This document shows positions 9,837 to 27,897 of a stretch of 32,399 bases of DNA, piece after piece. Source of the DNA: Opitutia bacterium UBA7374 (GTDB lineage Bacteria; Verrucomicrobiota; Verrucomicrobiia; Opitutales; Coraliomargaritaceae). The stretch lies in NCBI GenBank assembly GCA_002469895.1, contig DKOA01000055.1, positions 1 to 32,399 on the forward strand, read 5' to 3'. The translations under genes and the position numbers were made by a program. Every line of letters starts with the position of its first letter. Positions within the stretch are counted from its first letter, which is position 1. The notes beneath the pieces were generated by a model, which was not told where the DNA came from, did not search any database, and worked only from the letters and a program-made list of their open reading frames with translations.

Positions 9837-9893
9837 AGCTAGGAGAACTCTTCTCTTAAACTCTTTCTTCGGGGAGAACTAGCTCATTGAAAG
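9837..9893 (+). promoter_or_regulatory. Structured rplL leader with mutually exclusive hairpins
   Basis: AGCTAG (9837-9842) pairs with CTAGCT (9879-9884). Stacked directly inside, TTCTC (9851-9855) can pair with GAGAA (9874-9878). The same TTCTC can instead pair with the upstream GAGAA (9843-9847) around a three-base loop, because GGAGAACT occurs twice (9842-9849 and 9873-9880). The Shine-Dalgarno-like GAAAGG follows at about 9888-9893, eight bases before the ATG. A further hairpin, CCGGC-ACAT-GCCGG, lies at 9790-9803. A regulatory role for L7/L12 dosage is inferred. Confidence 0.4.
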
Positions 9894-9901
9894 GTAACAT
9901 C

Positions 9902-10291
<390 letters not shown>

Positions 10292-10329
10292 CCGCCCTCT
10301 ACAAGTCATATTCAGATTAACACATTTCA

Positions 10330-10380
10330 CAGTTAGGCAGAACCCGCTGAATCGTCAGCGGGTTTCGCCTGACTGTTTTT
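10330..10380 (+). terminator. Long hairpin terminator or attenuator between rplL and rpoB
   Basis: An inner stem, AACCCGCTGA (10341-10350) with TCAGCGGGTT (10355-10364), has a four-base loop. An outer stem, CAGTTAGGC (10330-10338) with GCCTGACTG (10367-10375), extends it by nine pairs with one wobble, leaving only a two-base interruption. Five Ts follow directly (10376-10380). This is a strong intrinsic terminator by shape. Its place between stalk and polymerase genes suggests partial termination that sets the ratio of the two products. A small hairpin (10388-10404) follows. I see no convincing promoter for rpoB downstream. Confidence 0.8.
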
Positions 10381-10453
10381 CATTTTAATCGGTGAACAAC
10401 CGATCCACCCAAAAAAGCACGCATTCACAGCAAAACGTCATCCCGGGCACATC

Positions 10454-14239
<3,786 letters not shown>

Positions 14240-14278
14240 AATTAAGTACCCATCAAGCCAAATTAGGATTTAAAAAAC

Positions 14279-18526
<4,248 letters not shown>

Positions 18527-18549
18527 TTGCGGTCTCTCTAATCTTTAGC

Positions 18550-18585
18550 AAATGCCCGGAGTATAAGGCTCCGGGCATTTTTATT
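18550..18585 (+). terminator. Intrinsic terminator after rpoC
   Basis: AAATGCCCGGAG (18550-18561) pairs perfectly with CTCCGGGCATTT (18569-18580) around a seven-base loop, followed by TTATT. The 12-bp GC-rich stem with A/T flanks is a textbook terminator 24 bases after the rpoC stop. It separates the rpoBC unit from the str-S10-spc genes. Confidence 0.92.
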
Positions 18586-18668
18586 CCGTACGGTGCAAAC
18601 AGGATTGTGTAAATTGACCGAAAAAATCCTTGCACGTCCACAGTCAAACACTACTTTCACGCCCTTTC

Positions 18669-18674
18669 TATAAT
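18669..18674 (+). promoter_or_regulatory. Candidate -10 element for the rpsL operon
   Basis: A perfect TATAAT lies 18 bases before the rpsL start, after the rpoC terminator, where a promoter is needed. No good -35 box is found at 16-18 bases upstream; TTGACC (18614) and TTGCAC (18630) are too distant. If used, transcription would start near 18681 and give a leader of about 12 bases. Confidence 0.4.
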
Positions 18675-18692
18675 TTCAGCGATCGTATCCGC

Positions 18693-19067
<375 letters not shown>

Positions 19068-19125
19068 CCCCGCCACATTGATTCGATCCAAGTTTAATTT
19101 TTTACTAAGCAAAACCCGCTGAAAC

Positions 19126-19599
19126 ATGTCACGTCGCAGACAAGCAGAAAAACGTTCTATTACGCCCGACCCGCGCTACAACAGCGCTTTGGTAACCACT
19201 CTGGTTAACATGATTATGGAGCGCGGCAAGCGCACGCTTGCCCAGCGTATCGTCTACACCGCCTTTACAAAGGTCAGTGAACGGCTGGAAAAAGGTGATC
19301 CCGTAGATTTGGTTATGGGTGCTCTGGAAAACGCACGACCTAAACTGGAAGTGAAGAGCCGCCGTGTAGGTGGTGCTACCTACCAAGTGCCGGTTGAGAT
19401 ATCTTTTGAGCGTCAGCAGAGTTTGGCTTTTCGCTGGATGGTTGCTTCCGCACGCAAGCGCAAGGGCGTACCCATGGCAGAAGCATTGGCTGATGAGATT
19501 GTAGACGCTTACAACAATACCGGTGCCGTCGTGAAGAAGAAGGAAGAGACCCACCGAATGGCCCAGGCCAACCGGGCGTTTGCCCACCTGCGCTGGTAG
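19126..19599 (+). CDS. rpsG: 30S ribosomal protein S7
   Basis: S7, 157 residues, nucleates assembly of the 30S head and lines the E site. It begins MSRRRQAEKRSITPDPRYNS and contains GGATYQVPVEI and the helix RRVG/RWMVASARKRKG, ending AQANRAFAHLRW, all standard. It is 58 bases after rpsL, with a leader ending GCTGAAACATG and no Shine-Dalgarno sequence. The fusA start follows 52 bases after the stop codon. Confidence 0.98.
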   Translation: MSRRRQAEKRSITPDPRYNSALVTTLVNMIMERGKRTLAQRIVYTAFTKVSERLEKGDPVDLVMGALENARPKLEVKSRRVGGATYQVPVEISFERQQSLAFRWMVASARKRKGVPMAEALADEIVDAYNNTGAVVKKKEETHRMAQANRAFAHLRW

Positions 19600-19651
19600 C
19601 ACCAGTCGCTCCTTCTCCTCTTTGTTCTTTTCCAGTCGTATCGTTCCTTTA

Positions 19652-21790
19652 ATGCCCGCAGCAGCTACAGCATCCGTAAATTCGTCGAAGCGAGAGTTCT
19701 CTATCGAACAGACTCGTAACATCGGCATTGCGGCGCACATTGATGCGGGAAAGACGACTACGACGGAAAGAATTTTATTTTACTCCGGTGTTGTCCATAA
19801 GATGGGCGAAGTGCACGAGGGCAGTGCAGTTACGGATTGGATGGAGCAAGAGCGTGAGCGGGGCATAACCATTACCTCTGCCGCGATATCCTGTAATTGG
19901 ACAAATGCTACGGGGCCGTACTCGGGCATTGAGCATAGAGTCAATATCATCGATACGCCCGGGCATGTCGATTTCACTGCAGAGGTGGAACGCTCTCTCC
20001 GGGTGCTTGACGGAGCAGTCGCTGTATTCTGCGCCGTTGCGGGGGTACAACCGCAATCGGAGACGGTCTGGCGGCAGATGACTAAGTATCGGGTTCCGCG
20101 TATAGCCTTTATTAACAAGATGGATCGTGTCGGCGCAGATTTTTTTGCTGCGGTCGAATCGATGAAGGAACGCTTGGCGGCAAAGGCGCATCCGATCTTT
20201 CTCCCGATAGGCGAGGAGGACGGCTTTAGTGGTATGGTTGATCTGGCCGCTATGCAGGCGATTATTTTTGATGCGTCGGATGCCAACGGATTGTCTTTCG
20301 AGACGACCGAGATCCCCTCTGATATGTTGGAGTCGGCGAAGAAGTATCATGAAAGCTTGATTGAAGCGCTTGCCGATATGGATGATACGTTGGCAGAGAA
20401 ATATCTGGAAGGTCAGGATCTGACAGCGGACGATATTCGTAACTCTATACGGAAGGCTACGATATCGCTGGACTTTTGCCCGGTCATACCGGGTAGCGCA
20501 TTTAAGAACAAGGGAGTGCAGGTACTCCTCGACTCAATTGTGAATTATCTTCCGTGCCCCCTGGATTTGCCTCCGATGAAGGGTCAAGACAGTCGTGGTG
20601 CGGAGGTAGAAGTGAAGGCAGATGACTCGGCAGGGCTGGCGGGACTGGCCTTCAAGCTGATGAACGACTCGTATGTCGGGAAACTGGTATTTTTTCGTGT
20701 TTATTCGGGTGAGCTAAAAAAGGGTACAGCAGTCTGTAATACCCGGACAGGAAAGACCGAACGTATTTCCCGCCTGCTTTTGATGAAGGCAAACGACCGT
20801 GAGGATATCGAGGTTGCCTACTCCGGTGACATTTGCGCGATGGTTGGCGCCCGCGATGTGATTACGGGTGATACTCTTTGCCTAAAGGGCAAAGACCTGC
20901 GCCTTGAACCGCCTACTTTTCCTGAGCCGGTCATTTCTATGTCGATCGAACCCAAAACATCGGCCGATCGCGATAAAATGACGGAGGGCCTAGAGCGCTT
21001 GTCGGAAGAAGATCCGACCTTTGTCGTCTCTGTCGACGAAGAAACGGGGCAGACTTTGATTAATGGAATGGGCGAACTGCACCTCGAAATTATCCGCGAC
21101 CGCTTATTTCGTGAATTCAAGGTGGGAGCGGATGCCGGTCGCCCGCAGATCGCCTATCGTGAAGCCTTCGGTGCCGCTTGCGAAGGGGAGGGTAAGTTCA
21201 TTCGCCAGATGGGAGAGAAGAGTCAGTATGGAGACGCCCGAATCAAGGTGGAGCCACTGGAACGCGGAGCCGGGGTTGAAGTCATCGACAAAACGGTGGA
21301 TGGAGCGATCCCCAAAGAGTTTATCCAGCCGACACTGGATGGTATTATAGAAGCCGCGCGTAACGGGCTGGTCGCGGGTTATCCGGTCGTCGATTTTCGG
21401 GCGACTTTGTATGGTGGTAGCTTTGATGAAGTGGATTCATCGGAGACTGCTTTCAAAATGGCTGGTCTCTTTGCATTTCGCGATGCCATGGAAAAAGGTG
21501 CTCCGCTCTTGCTGGAGCCAATGATGCGGGTAGAGGTGGAGACGCCGGAAGAATATCAGGGCGATATTATGGGCGATTTGAATCGCCGTCGCGGGCAGAT
21601 TCTCAACGTCGGGAGCAAGGCGATCATTGCTCAGATCTCGGCACTTGTCCCGCTCGCTGAGATGTTTGGCTACTCGACCACAGTTCGCTCACTGAGTAAG
21701 GGGCGAGCGTCCTACAGCATGGAGCCGGAGCGCTTTGAAGAAGCTCCGCCAAATGTGGTCAAGACGCTGAAAGAGAAGTCCTACTACTGA
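19652..21790 (+). CDS. fusA: Elongation factor G
   Basis: EF-G, 712 residues, is the ribosomal translocase. The G domain has AHIDAGKT (28-35), the switch I motif RGITI (70-74, intact unlike EF-Tu here), DTPGH (101-105) and NKMD (155-158). Domains II-V follow, with GMGELHLEI and, near the C-terminus, EVETPEEYQGDIMGDLNRRR. I chose the ATG at 19652 because an earlier in-frame ATG overlaps rpsG and adds non-family sequence. Codon use is noticeably less optimised than in neighbouring ribosomal genes: at least seven ATA isoleucine codons and frequent CGG and GGG. A second EF-G elsewhere in the genome is possible. Confidence 0.97.
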   Translation: MPAAATASVNSSKREFSIEQTRNIGIAAHIDAGKTTTTERILFYSGVVHKMGEVHEGSAVTDWMEQERERGITITSAAISCNWTNATGPYSGIEHRVNIIDTPGHVDFTAEVERSLRVLDGAVAVFCAVAGVQPQSETVWRQMTKYRVPRIAFINKMDRVGADFFAAVESMKERLAAKAHPIFLPIGEEDGFSGMVDLAAMQAIIFDASDANGLSFETTEIPSDMLESAKKYHESLIEALADMDDTLAEKYLEGQDLTADDIRNSIRKATISLDFCPVIPGSAFKNKGVQVLLDSIVNYLPCPLDLPPMKGQDSRGAEVEVKADDSAGLAGLAFKLMNDSYVGKLVFFRVYSGELKKGTAVCNTRTGKTERISRLLLMKANDREDIEVAYSGDICAMVGARDVITGDTLCLKGKDLRLEPPTFPEPVISMSIEPKTSADRDKMTEGLERLSEEDPTFVVSVDEETGQTLINGMGELHLEIIRDRLFREFKVGADAGRPQIAYREAFGAACEGEGKFIRQMGEKSQYGDARIKVEPLERGAGVEVIDKTVDGAIPKEFIQPTLDGIIEAARNGLVAGYPVVDFRATLYGGSFDEVDSSETAFKMAGLFAFRDAMEKGAPLLLEPMMRVEVETPEEYQGDIMGDLNRRRGQILNVGSKAIIAQISALVPLAEMFGYSTTVRSLSKGRASYSMEPERFEEAPPNVVKTLKEKSYY

Positions 21791-21849
21791 TGTAAGCAGA
21801 CAGCTGATTTTTTTATTTAACAACATAATCCAACCAAACAAAACATACT

Positions 21850-22158
21850 ATGAGTGCACCACGCATCCGCATCCGTCTAAAGGGCTTTGACTATCGTGTA
21901 ATCGACCAGTCTGCTGCCGACATCGTTGAAACCGCCAAGCGCTCCGGCGCCCGTGTCTCCGGACCGGTTCCTATGCCTATCCATATTGAAAAGTTTACGG
22001 TGAATCGTTCTGTCCACGTCAATAAGAAGGCGATGGAGCAGTTTGAAGTCCGTACACACAAGCGCTTGATCGACATTATTGAGCCGACTGCCGCCACCGT
22101 CGATGAGTTAAAGAAGCTCAATCTTCCTGCCGGTGTTGATATCTCGATAAACGTTTAG
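21850..22158 (+). CDS. rpsJ: 30S ribosomal protein S10
   Basis: S10, 102 residues, is the usual length. It has IRIRLKGFDYRVIDQSAADIV at the start, GPVPMP, FTVNRSVHVNKKAMEQFEVR and the C-terminal LPAGVDISINV. It belongs to the 30S head and is also NusE, the NusG KOW partner. The leader is G-poor and CA-rich, carries TCCAACCAAA (identical to the tuf leader) and ends ACATACTATG, without a Shine-Dalgarno sequence. It heads the S10 cluster but is followed by an unusual 173-base gap before rplC. Confidence 0.98.
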   Translation: MSAPRIRIRLKGFDYRVIDQSAADIVETAKRSGARVSGPVPMPIHIEKFTVNRSVHVNKKAMEQFEVRTHKRLIDIIEPTAATVDELKKLNLPAGVDISINV

Positions 22159-22976
<818 letters not shown>

Positions 22977-22990
22977 CCCGTTACAGGAAG

Positions 22991-23004
22991 GAACATACTA
23001 GAAT
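22991..23004 (+). repeat. GAACATACTAGAAT element before rplD
   Basis: This 14-base sequence is exactly repeated at 25471-25484 before rplV. Here its last two bases are the first two of the rplD ATG, preceded by a Shine-Dalgarno-like GGAAGG. It contains the ACATAC core that recurs before several start codons in this window. Confidence 0.6.
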
Positions 23005-23641
23005 GAAACTAAAAGTATTTACTGCAGATGGGGCAACGAGCGAAGAAAAAGAATTTGCTCAATTTCCGGTGTTTGAAGATGACAAAGGTGTTGCCGCATT
23101 ACGACAAGTCGTCATCGCGCACCGCGCAAACGCCCGTCAGGGCACGGCTTCTACCAAGACGCGTGCAGAAGTTCGTGGCTCCGGTAAGAAGCTCTTTCGC
23201 CAAAAGGGGAGTGGTACGGCCCGTCAAGGTGATCGCCGCACTCCGCACCAACGTCACGGTGGTATTGCTCATGGCCCGAAGCCACGCGATTATACACAGA
23301 AGATTAATGGCAAAATGAAGTCACTGGCCTTTCGCCGTGCACTTTTTGAACGTGCCAACGAAGGCGGGCTCACCGTTATTCAGGCACTTCAAGTCGAGTC
23401 AGCGAAGACAAAACTCTTTAATACAGTACTTAACGCAGTTTTGCCAAAGCGTGGTCGCGTTCTTCTGATTGACGACAGCTTTGAAGGGAACACTGCACTC
23501 GCTGCCCGTAACATCGATGGTGTGACGATGGCAGAAGCCTGCAACCTCAGCACGCTGGACGTCGTTCAGTACCGCAACATCATCGTCAGCGAAAAAGGGA
23601 TTCAAACCATCCTTGCCCGCGCAAACGGAGGTGAAAAATAA
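23003..23641 (+). CDS. rplD: 50S ribosomal protein L4
   Basis: L4, 212 residues, lines the peptide exit tunnel with its extended loop. The loop signature GSGTARQGDRRTPHQRHGG is present, then FRRALFERA and the C-terminal Rossmann-like domain (VLLIDDSFE, NIDGVTMAEACNLSTLDVV). In some bacteria L4 represses the S10 operon. The start follows GGAAGGAACATACTAGA. The stop codon overlaps the rplW start by one base (TAATG at 23639-23643), so the two are translationally coupled. Confidence 0.98.
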   Translation: MKLKVFTADGATSEEKEFAQFPVFEDDKGVAALRQVVIAHRANARQGTASTKTRAEVRGSGKKLFRQKGSGTARQGDRRTPHQRHGGIAHGPKPRDYTQKINGKMKSLAFRRALFERANEGGLTVIQALQVESAKTKLFNTVLNAVLPKRGRVLLIDDSFEGNTALAARNIDGVTMAEACNLSTLDVVQYRNIIVSEKGIQTILARANGGEK

Positions 23642-23931
23642 TGATTATTCCCGATAAGATTTTACGTGAATTCCGCGTCACTGAAAAAGCAGCCAATTTG
23701 TCTGCAAACCTGAATCAGTATACCTTCGAGGTCGCACCGGAAGCCAATCGCAAAGAGATTGCCCGTGCCATTGAGAAACTCTTCGACGTGGAAGTTGTAA
23801 AGGTAAACACGCTGATTAAGAAACCTAAAGTAAAGAACGACCGTTCTCGTCGTGGTCGCCCAGGCACCAAGTCCGGTCACAAAAAAGCAATCGTGACCCT
23901 CAAGGAGGGGGATAAGATTGAATTTGTTTAA
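23641..23931 (+). CDS. rplW: 50S ribosomal protein L23
   Basis: L23, 96 residues, sits at the tunnel exit and docks trigger factor, SRP and SecYEG. It has PDKILREFRVTEKAANL, TFEVAPEANRKEIARAIEKL and FDVEVVKVNTL, with a basic loop and the C-terminal IVTLKEGDKIEFV. Its ATG shares a base with the rplD stop. It is one of the few genes here with a clear Shine-Dalgarno sequence (GGAGGT at 23626-23631), located inside rplD. Confidence 0.98.
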   Translation: MIIPDKILREFRVTEKAANLSANLNQYTFEVAPEANRKEIARAIEKLFDVEVVKVNTLIKKPKVKNDRSRRGRPGTKSGHKKAIVTLKEGDKIEFV

Positions 23932-23951
23932 TCTTAAGGAGACATCACACA

Positions 23952-24794
<843 letters not shown>

Positions 24795-24811
24795 TTTAAA
24801 CAACTGTCCCT

Positions 24812-25078
<267 letters not shown>

Positions 25079-25097
25079 ACTAGATAAACGATTTCTT

Positions 25098-25481
25098 ATG
25101 ACTCACTCCTTCACAGATCTTCGATCGATTCTTATTGGACTGCTTTTAGTGGCAATCCAGTCGGTCGCCTGTGCTCTGGAAGAAGTGCCTCAAGAAGTGC
25201 CCCGCTTTGTTGAAGAAACGATCTACAGCCCAAACCGCTGTGCCGTAGCAGCTGTCATACCTTCCGCCTCAGCAGACATCGTTCTCCTGGAGGGAGGTCT
25301 CGAGCAGGGTTTGCGTCGTGGTATGGTCTGTTCCATCGATCGTGGTGCAGAGCGCATCGGGGAACTGATTCTTATTGAAAGCCGAATGGATCGTTCGGCA
25401 GCTCTTATACTTGACCTTTTCACAGGACTTTCCATCCAGCCGGGAGATATTGCCCGCATAAAGACTATTCGAACATACTAG
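25098..25481 (+). CDS. Small exported protein of unknown function inside the S10 operon
   Basis: The gene encodes 127 residues that I do not recognise. The N-terminus is a typical signal peptide: a hydrophobic core ILIGLLLVAI (11-20), then ACA (24-26) as a likely signal peptidase I site. Cys25 makes a lipoprotein possible, but the lipobox is poor. The mature part (about 100 residues) has a beta-rich pattern, VLLEGGLEQGLRRGMVC, IGELILIES and a closing IQPGDIAR. This resembles small beta-barrel surface-assembly domains such as the FlgT C-terminal type, by pattern only. It lies 19 bases after rpsS and 4 bases before rplV, so it is co-transcribed. Codons are less optimised (several ATA). An earlier in-frame start overlaps rpsS and would bury the signal peptide. 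Confidence 0.75.
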   Translation: MTHSFTDLRSILIGLLLVAIQSVACALEEVPQEVPRFVEETIYSPNRCAVAAVIPSASADIVLLEGGLEQGLRRGMVCSIDRGAERIGELILIESRMDRSAALILDLFTGLSIQPGDIARIKTIRTY

Positions 25482-25484
25482 AAT
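25471..25484 (+). repeat. GAACATACTAGAAT element before rplV
   Basis: This is an exact copy of the 14-mer at 22991-23004 before rplD. Here it overlaps the last codons and stop of the small exported-protein gene and ends one base before the rplV ATG. Either it is a translation-initiation element or it is coincidence favoured by Tyr-stop coding. Confidence 0.6.
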
Positions 25485-25485
25485 C

Positions 25486-25821
25486 ATGCAGGTACAAGCC
25501 TATACTAAATACGCTCGCATGTCGCCCCGCAAGGTGCGTGATATCACTCGCGCCATTCAGGGTCGCAACGCGGCAGAAGCTGTGGAGATTCTCCGCTTTA
25601 TTCCCCGCAAGTCTGCCCGCCTTGTTGGTAAAACGTTGGCCTCCGCTATCGCGAATGCAGAAAACAACAACAACCTGTCTTCTGATGCGCTGACCGTACA
25701 ATTCGCTATCGTCGAGCAAGGCCCTGTCTTTAAGCGCTTTCGCCCGGCAGCCCGTGGTTCAGCACACCCCTACAAAAAAGCAACGAGCAACATCCGCATC
25801 GTGCTTACTGACGAATCCTAA
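25486..25821 (+). CDS. rplV: 50S ribosomal protein L22
   Basis: L22, 111 residues, lines the exit tunnel. It has YTKYARMSPRKVRDITRAIQ, KSARLVGKTLASAIANAENN and the long beta-hairpin region FKRFRPAARGSAHPYKKATS, then IRIVLTDES. It follows the small exported-protein gene by 4 bases instead of following rpsS directly. No Shine-Dalgarno sequence is seen. Confidence 0.98.
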   Translation: MQVQAYTKYARMSPRKVRDITRAIQGRNAAEAVEILRFIPRKSARLVGKTLASAIANAENNNNLSSDALTVQFAIVEQGPVFKRFRPAARGSAHPYKKATSNIRIVLTDES

Positions 25822-25842
25822 TCCAGTATTTTTTAATCAATT

Positions 25843-26478
25843 ATGGGACAAAAAACACATCCGATCGGCTTTCGCCTCGCAGTTAACCGTGACTGGGATT
25901 CTCGCTGGTATGCGGGTAAAAAAGATTTTCCACTATTCCTCAAAGAGGATTATATGATCCGCACCTTTCTGGAAAAGAAGCTGCGTTATGCCTCGGTGCC
26001 ACGTATTTTTATTGAGCGTGCTTCCGGTCGTATCCGCGTAAAGATCTTCACCGCTCGCCCCGGAGTCGTCATTGGCCGCAAGGGTCAAGAGCTGGATAAG
26101 CTTAAGGCGCAGCTGAACAAGAAGGTGGGCAAAGACATCATGCTGGATATTCAGGAAGTTAAGCGCCCGGATCTTTCCGCTCAATTGGTGGCGGAGAATG
26201 TCGCTTTGCAATTGGAGCGTCGTATCGCTTTTCGTCGCGCCATGAAGCGCGCTGTACAAACCACGATGGCGATGGGTGCCGAAGGCATCCGCATTCAGTG
26301 CGGTGGTCGTCTCGGTGGTGCGGACATTGCCCGTACCGAGCAACAACGCATGGGCAAGGTACCTCTTCAAACTCTTCGCGCAAACATCAGCTATGGCTTT
26401 AGTGAAGCCAGCACGGTTTACGGCATCATCGGCGTCAAGTGCTGGATTTGCCTGCCGGATGATGAGAATTCTCTATAG
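25843..26478 (+). CDS. rpsC: 30S ribosomal protein S3
   Basis: S3, 211 residues, is at the mRNA entry site and contributes to helicase activity. It starts MGQKTHPIGFRLAVNRDWDS. A KH domain has ARPGVVIGRKGQELDKL, and the C-terminal domain has GRLGGADIARTEQQRMGKVP and YGIIGVKCWI (Cys where Val is common). The tail is shorter than in E. coli (233 residues). It is 21 bases after rplV. Confidence 0.98.
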   Translation: MGQKTHPIGFRLAVNRDWDSRWYAGKKDFPLFLKEDYMIRTFLEKKLRYASVPRIFIERASGRIRVKIFTARPGVVIGRKGQELDKLKAQLNKKVGKDIMLDIQEVKRPDLSAQLVAENVALQLERRIAFRRAMKRAVQTTMAMGAEGIRIQCGGRLGGADIARTEQQRMGKVPLQTLRANISYGFSEASTVYGIIGVKCWICLPDDENSL

Positions 26479-26526
26479 CGCTGCACCCTGAATTGTACTC
26501 CATTTAATCTTTAGAAACAGTATACT

Positions 26527-26943
26527 ATGGCACTTCTTCCATCACGCACCAAGTACCGCAAAGTTCATAAAGGGCGCATCTACGGCGTCGCCCAAAAGGG
26601 CAATGAACTCTCTTTCGGCGACTTTGGCATTCAATCACTTTCCCGTGGTCGCATGACATCTCAGCAGATCGAAGCAGCCCGTGTTGCGATGACTCGTAGT
26701 CTGAAGCGTAAGGGCAAAGTCTGGATCCGGGTATTTCCCCACAAACCAGTGACCAAAAAACCTGCTGAAACCCGTATGGGTAAAGGTAAGGGTGGAGTTG
26801 ATCGTTGGGTTGCCGTAATCAAGCCCGGCACCATGCTTTTCGAAATTGCCGGTTGCTCTGCATCCGCCGCCCGTGAGGCCTTGCGTCTTGCCGATACAAA
26901 ATTGCCATTCCGTTGCCGCTTCGTTTCCCGCGAGGAAGTATAG
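26527..26943 (+). CDS. rplP: 50S ribosomal protein L16
   Basis: L16, 138 residues, contacts A-site tRNA. It has LLPSRTKYRKVHKGR, FGDFGIQSLSRGRMTSQQIE, RVFPHKPVTKKPAETRMGKG and WVAVIKPGTMLFEI, all standard. The start codon is directly preceded by GTATACT, with no Shine-Dalgarno sequence. It is 48 bases after rpsC. Confidence 0.98.
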   Translation: MALLPSRTKYRKVHKGRIYGVAQKGNELSFGDFGIQSLSRGRMTSQQIEAARVAMTRSLKRKGKVWIRVFPHKPVTKKPAETRMGKGKGGVDRWVAVIKPGTMLFEIAGCSASAAREALRLADTKLPFRCRFVSREEV

Positions 26944-26975
26944 CCACTGTTCCCGACCCCTAGGAGCCAAGAACC

Positions 26976-27179
26976 ATGATTGCAAAAGATATCCGAGAAA
27001 TGTCCGAAGTTGAAATTCAAAAGAAGCTTCGCGAAAGCCGCGAAGAACAGGTTAACCTGCGCATGCGCAAGCAGACTGGTCAAGTCGAGCATCCACATCG
27101 CTTCAGAGAGTTGCGTCTGGAAATTGCTCGTCTGGAGACCATACTCCGCGAAAAAAAGCTCGCGTCGGCAGATTCCTAA
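26976..27179 (+). CDS. rpmC: 50S ribosomal protein L29
   Basis: L29, 67 residues, is a two-helix protein near the tunnel exit. IREMSEVEIQKKLRESREEQ and RFRELRLEIARLETILREKK are typical. A Shine-Dalgarno-like TAGGAG lies about 8 bases before the ATG. It is in the standard rplP-rpmC-rpsQ order. Confidence 0.96.
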   Translation: MIAKDIREMSEVEIQKKLRESREEQVNLRMRKQTGQVEHPHRFRELRLEIARLETILREKKLASADS

Positions 27180-27206
27180 ACCGTCATCCTTAGCCTTTGA
27201 TACAAT

Positions 27207-27494
27207 ATGTCAGAAGAAAATCGTAATTCACGGAAGTCCCTGATCGGGGAGGTCACCAGTCGTTCTGGAGACAAGACGATCAAGGTTACCTATTTCTACA
27301 AGATCCCGCACCCGCTCTACCGCAAAGAAATTAAGCGGAAGACGGTTGTGCATGCTCATGACGAAAAGAACGAGTGTGGTCTGGGCGACAAGGTCGAGAT
27401 TATGGAAACACGTCCCCTAAGTAAGCTAAAGCGCTGGCGTGTCACCCGTGTCCTTCAAGTGGCTCCTAAGGTGGGCGATGAGCTATCGGTTTAA
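27207..27494 (+). CDS. rpsQ: 30S ribosomal protein S17
   Basis: S17, 95 residues, is a primary 16S-binding OB-fold protein. It has LIGEVTSRSGDKTIKV, HPLYRKEIKRKTVVHAHDE and GDKVEIMETRPLSKLKRWRV. An N-terminal extension of about 10 polar residues (MSEENRNSRK) precedes the fold. The start follows GATACAAT, without a Shine-Dalgarno sequence. Confidence 0.97.
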   Translation: MSEENRNSRKSLIGEVTSRSGDKTIKVTYFYKIPHPLYRKEIKRKTVVHAHDEKNECGLGDKVEIMETRPLSKLKRWRVTRVLQVAPKVGDELSV

Positions 27495-27532
27495 AGCCTT
27501 CTAACGAGTAAAATTTTATTGGAGAAATTGTT

Positions 27533-27895
27533 ATGATACAAATGAACAGCCGAGTCTTTGTCGCGGATAACACCGGTGCGAAATCCGCCGAGATGATCCG
27601 TCGATTGGGACAGAATAAAAACACTGCTTCCGTTGGAGATATTGTAGTCTGCAATGTGAAGGAGTCCGCGACTGATGCTTCTGTTAAGAAGGGCGAAGTG
27701 GTCAAAGCAGTTGTTGTACGTACGAAAGCTCCAATCCGCCGCGTTGACGGTTCTTACCTGCGCTTCGATAACAATGCGGTCGTCATTATCAATAATGACG
27801 GCAATCCTAAAGGGACCCGTATCTTTGGACCGGTCGCTCGCGAGCTTCGGGCCAAGTATATGAAAATCATTTCACTCGCACCAGAGGTACTCTAA
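27533..27895 (+). CDS. rplN: 50S ribosomal protein L14
   Basis: L14, 120 residues, is at the subunit interface and binds RsfS. It starts MIQMNSRVFVADNTGAKSAE and has the signature VVRTKAPIRRVDGSYLRFDN, NNDGNPKGTRIFGPVARELR and the C-terminal KIISLAPEVL. TTGGAG lies upstream as a Shine-Dalgarno-like site. The stop is 2 bases before the rplX ATG. Confidence 0.98.
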   Translation: MIQMNSRVFVADNTGAKSAEMIRRLGQNKNTASVGDIVVCNVKESATDASVKKGEVVKAVVVRTKAPIRRVDGSYLRFDNNAVVIINNDGNPKGTRIFGPVARELRAKYMKIISLAPEVL

Positions 27896-27897
27896 TC

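Noticed and set aside
9721..9882. A 53-codon frame starting MARIKKLYKQS across the rplJ-rplL gap
   Set aside because: It overlaps the rplJ end and the leader hairpins, has no ribosome site or recognisable family, and its composition mirrors the CA-rich leader; a leader peptide is possible but not supported.
19129..19740. Minus-strand 203-codon frame over rpsG and fusA start
   Set aside because: It is antisense to two universally conserved genes, with no family resemblance.
21795..21821. Terminator between fusA and rpsJ (T run after AGCAGACAGCTGA)
   Set aside because: The possible stem has only three pairs; the T run alone is not sufficient.
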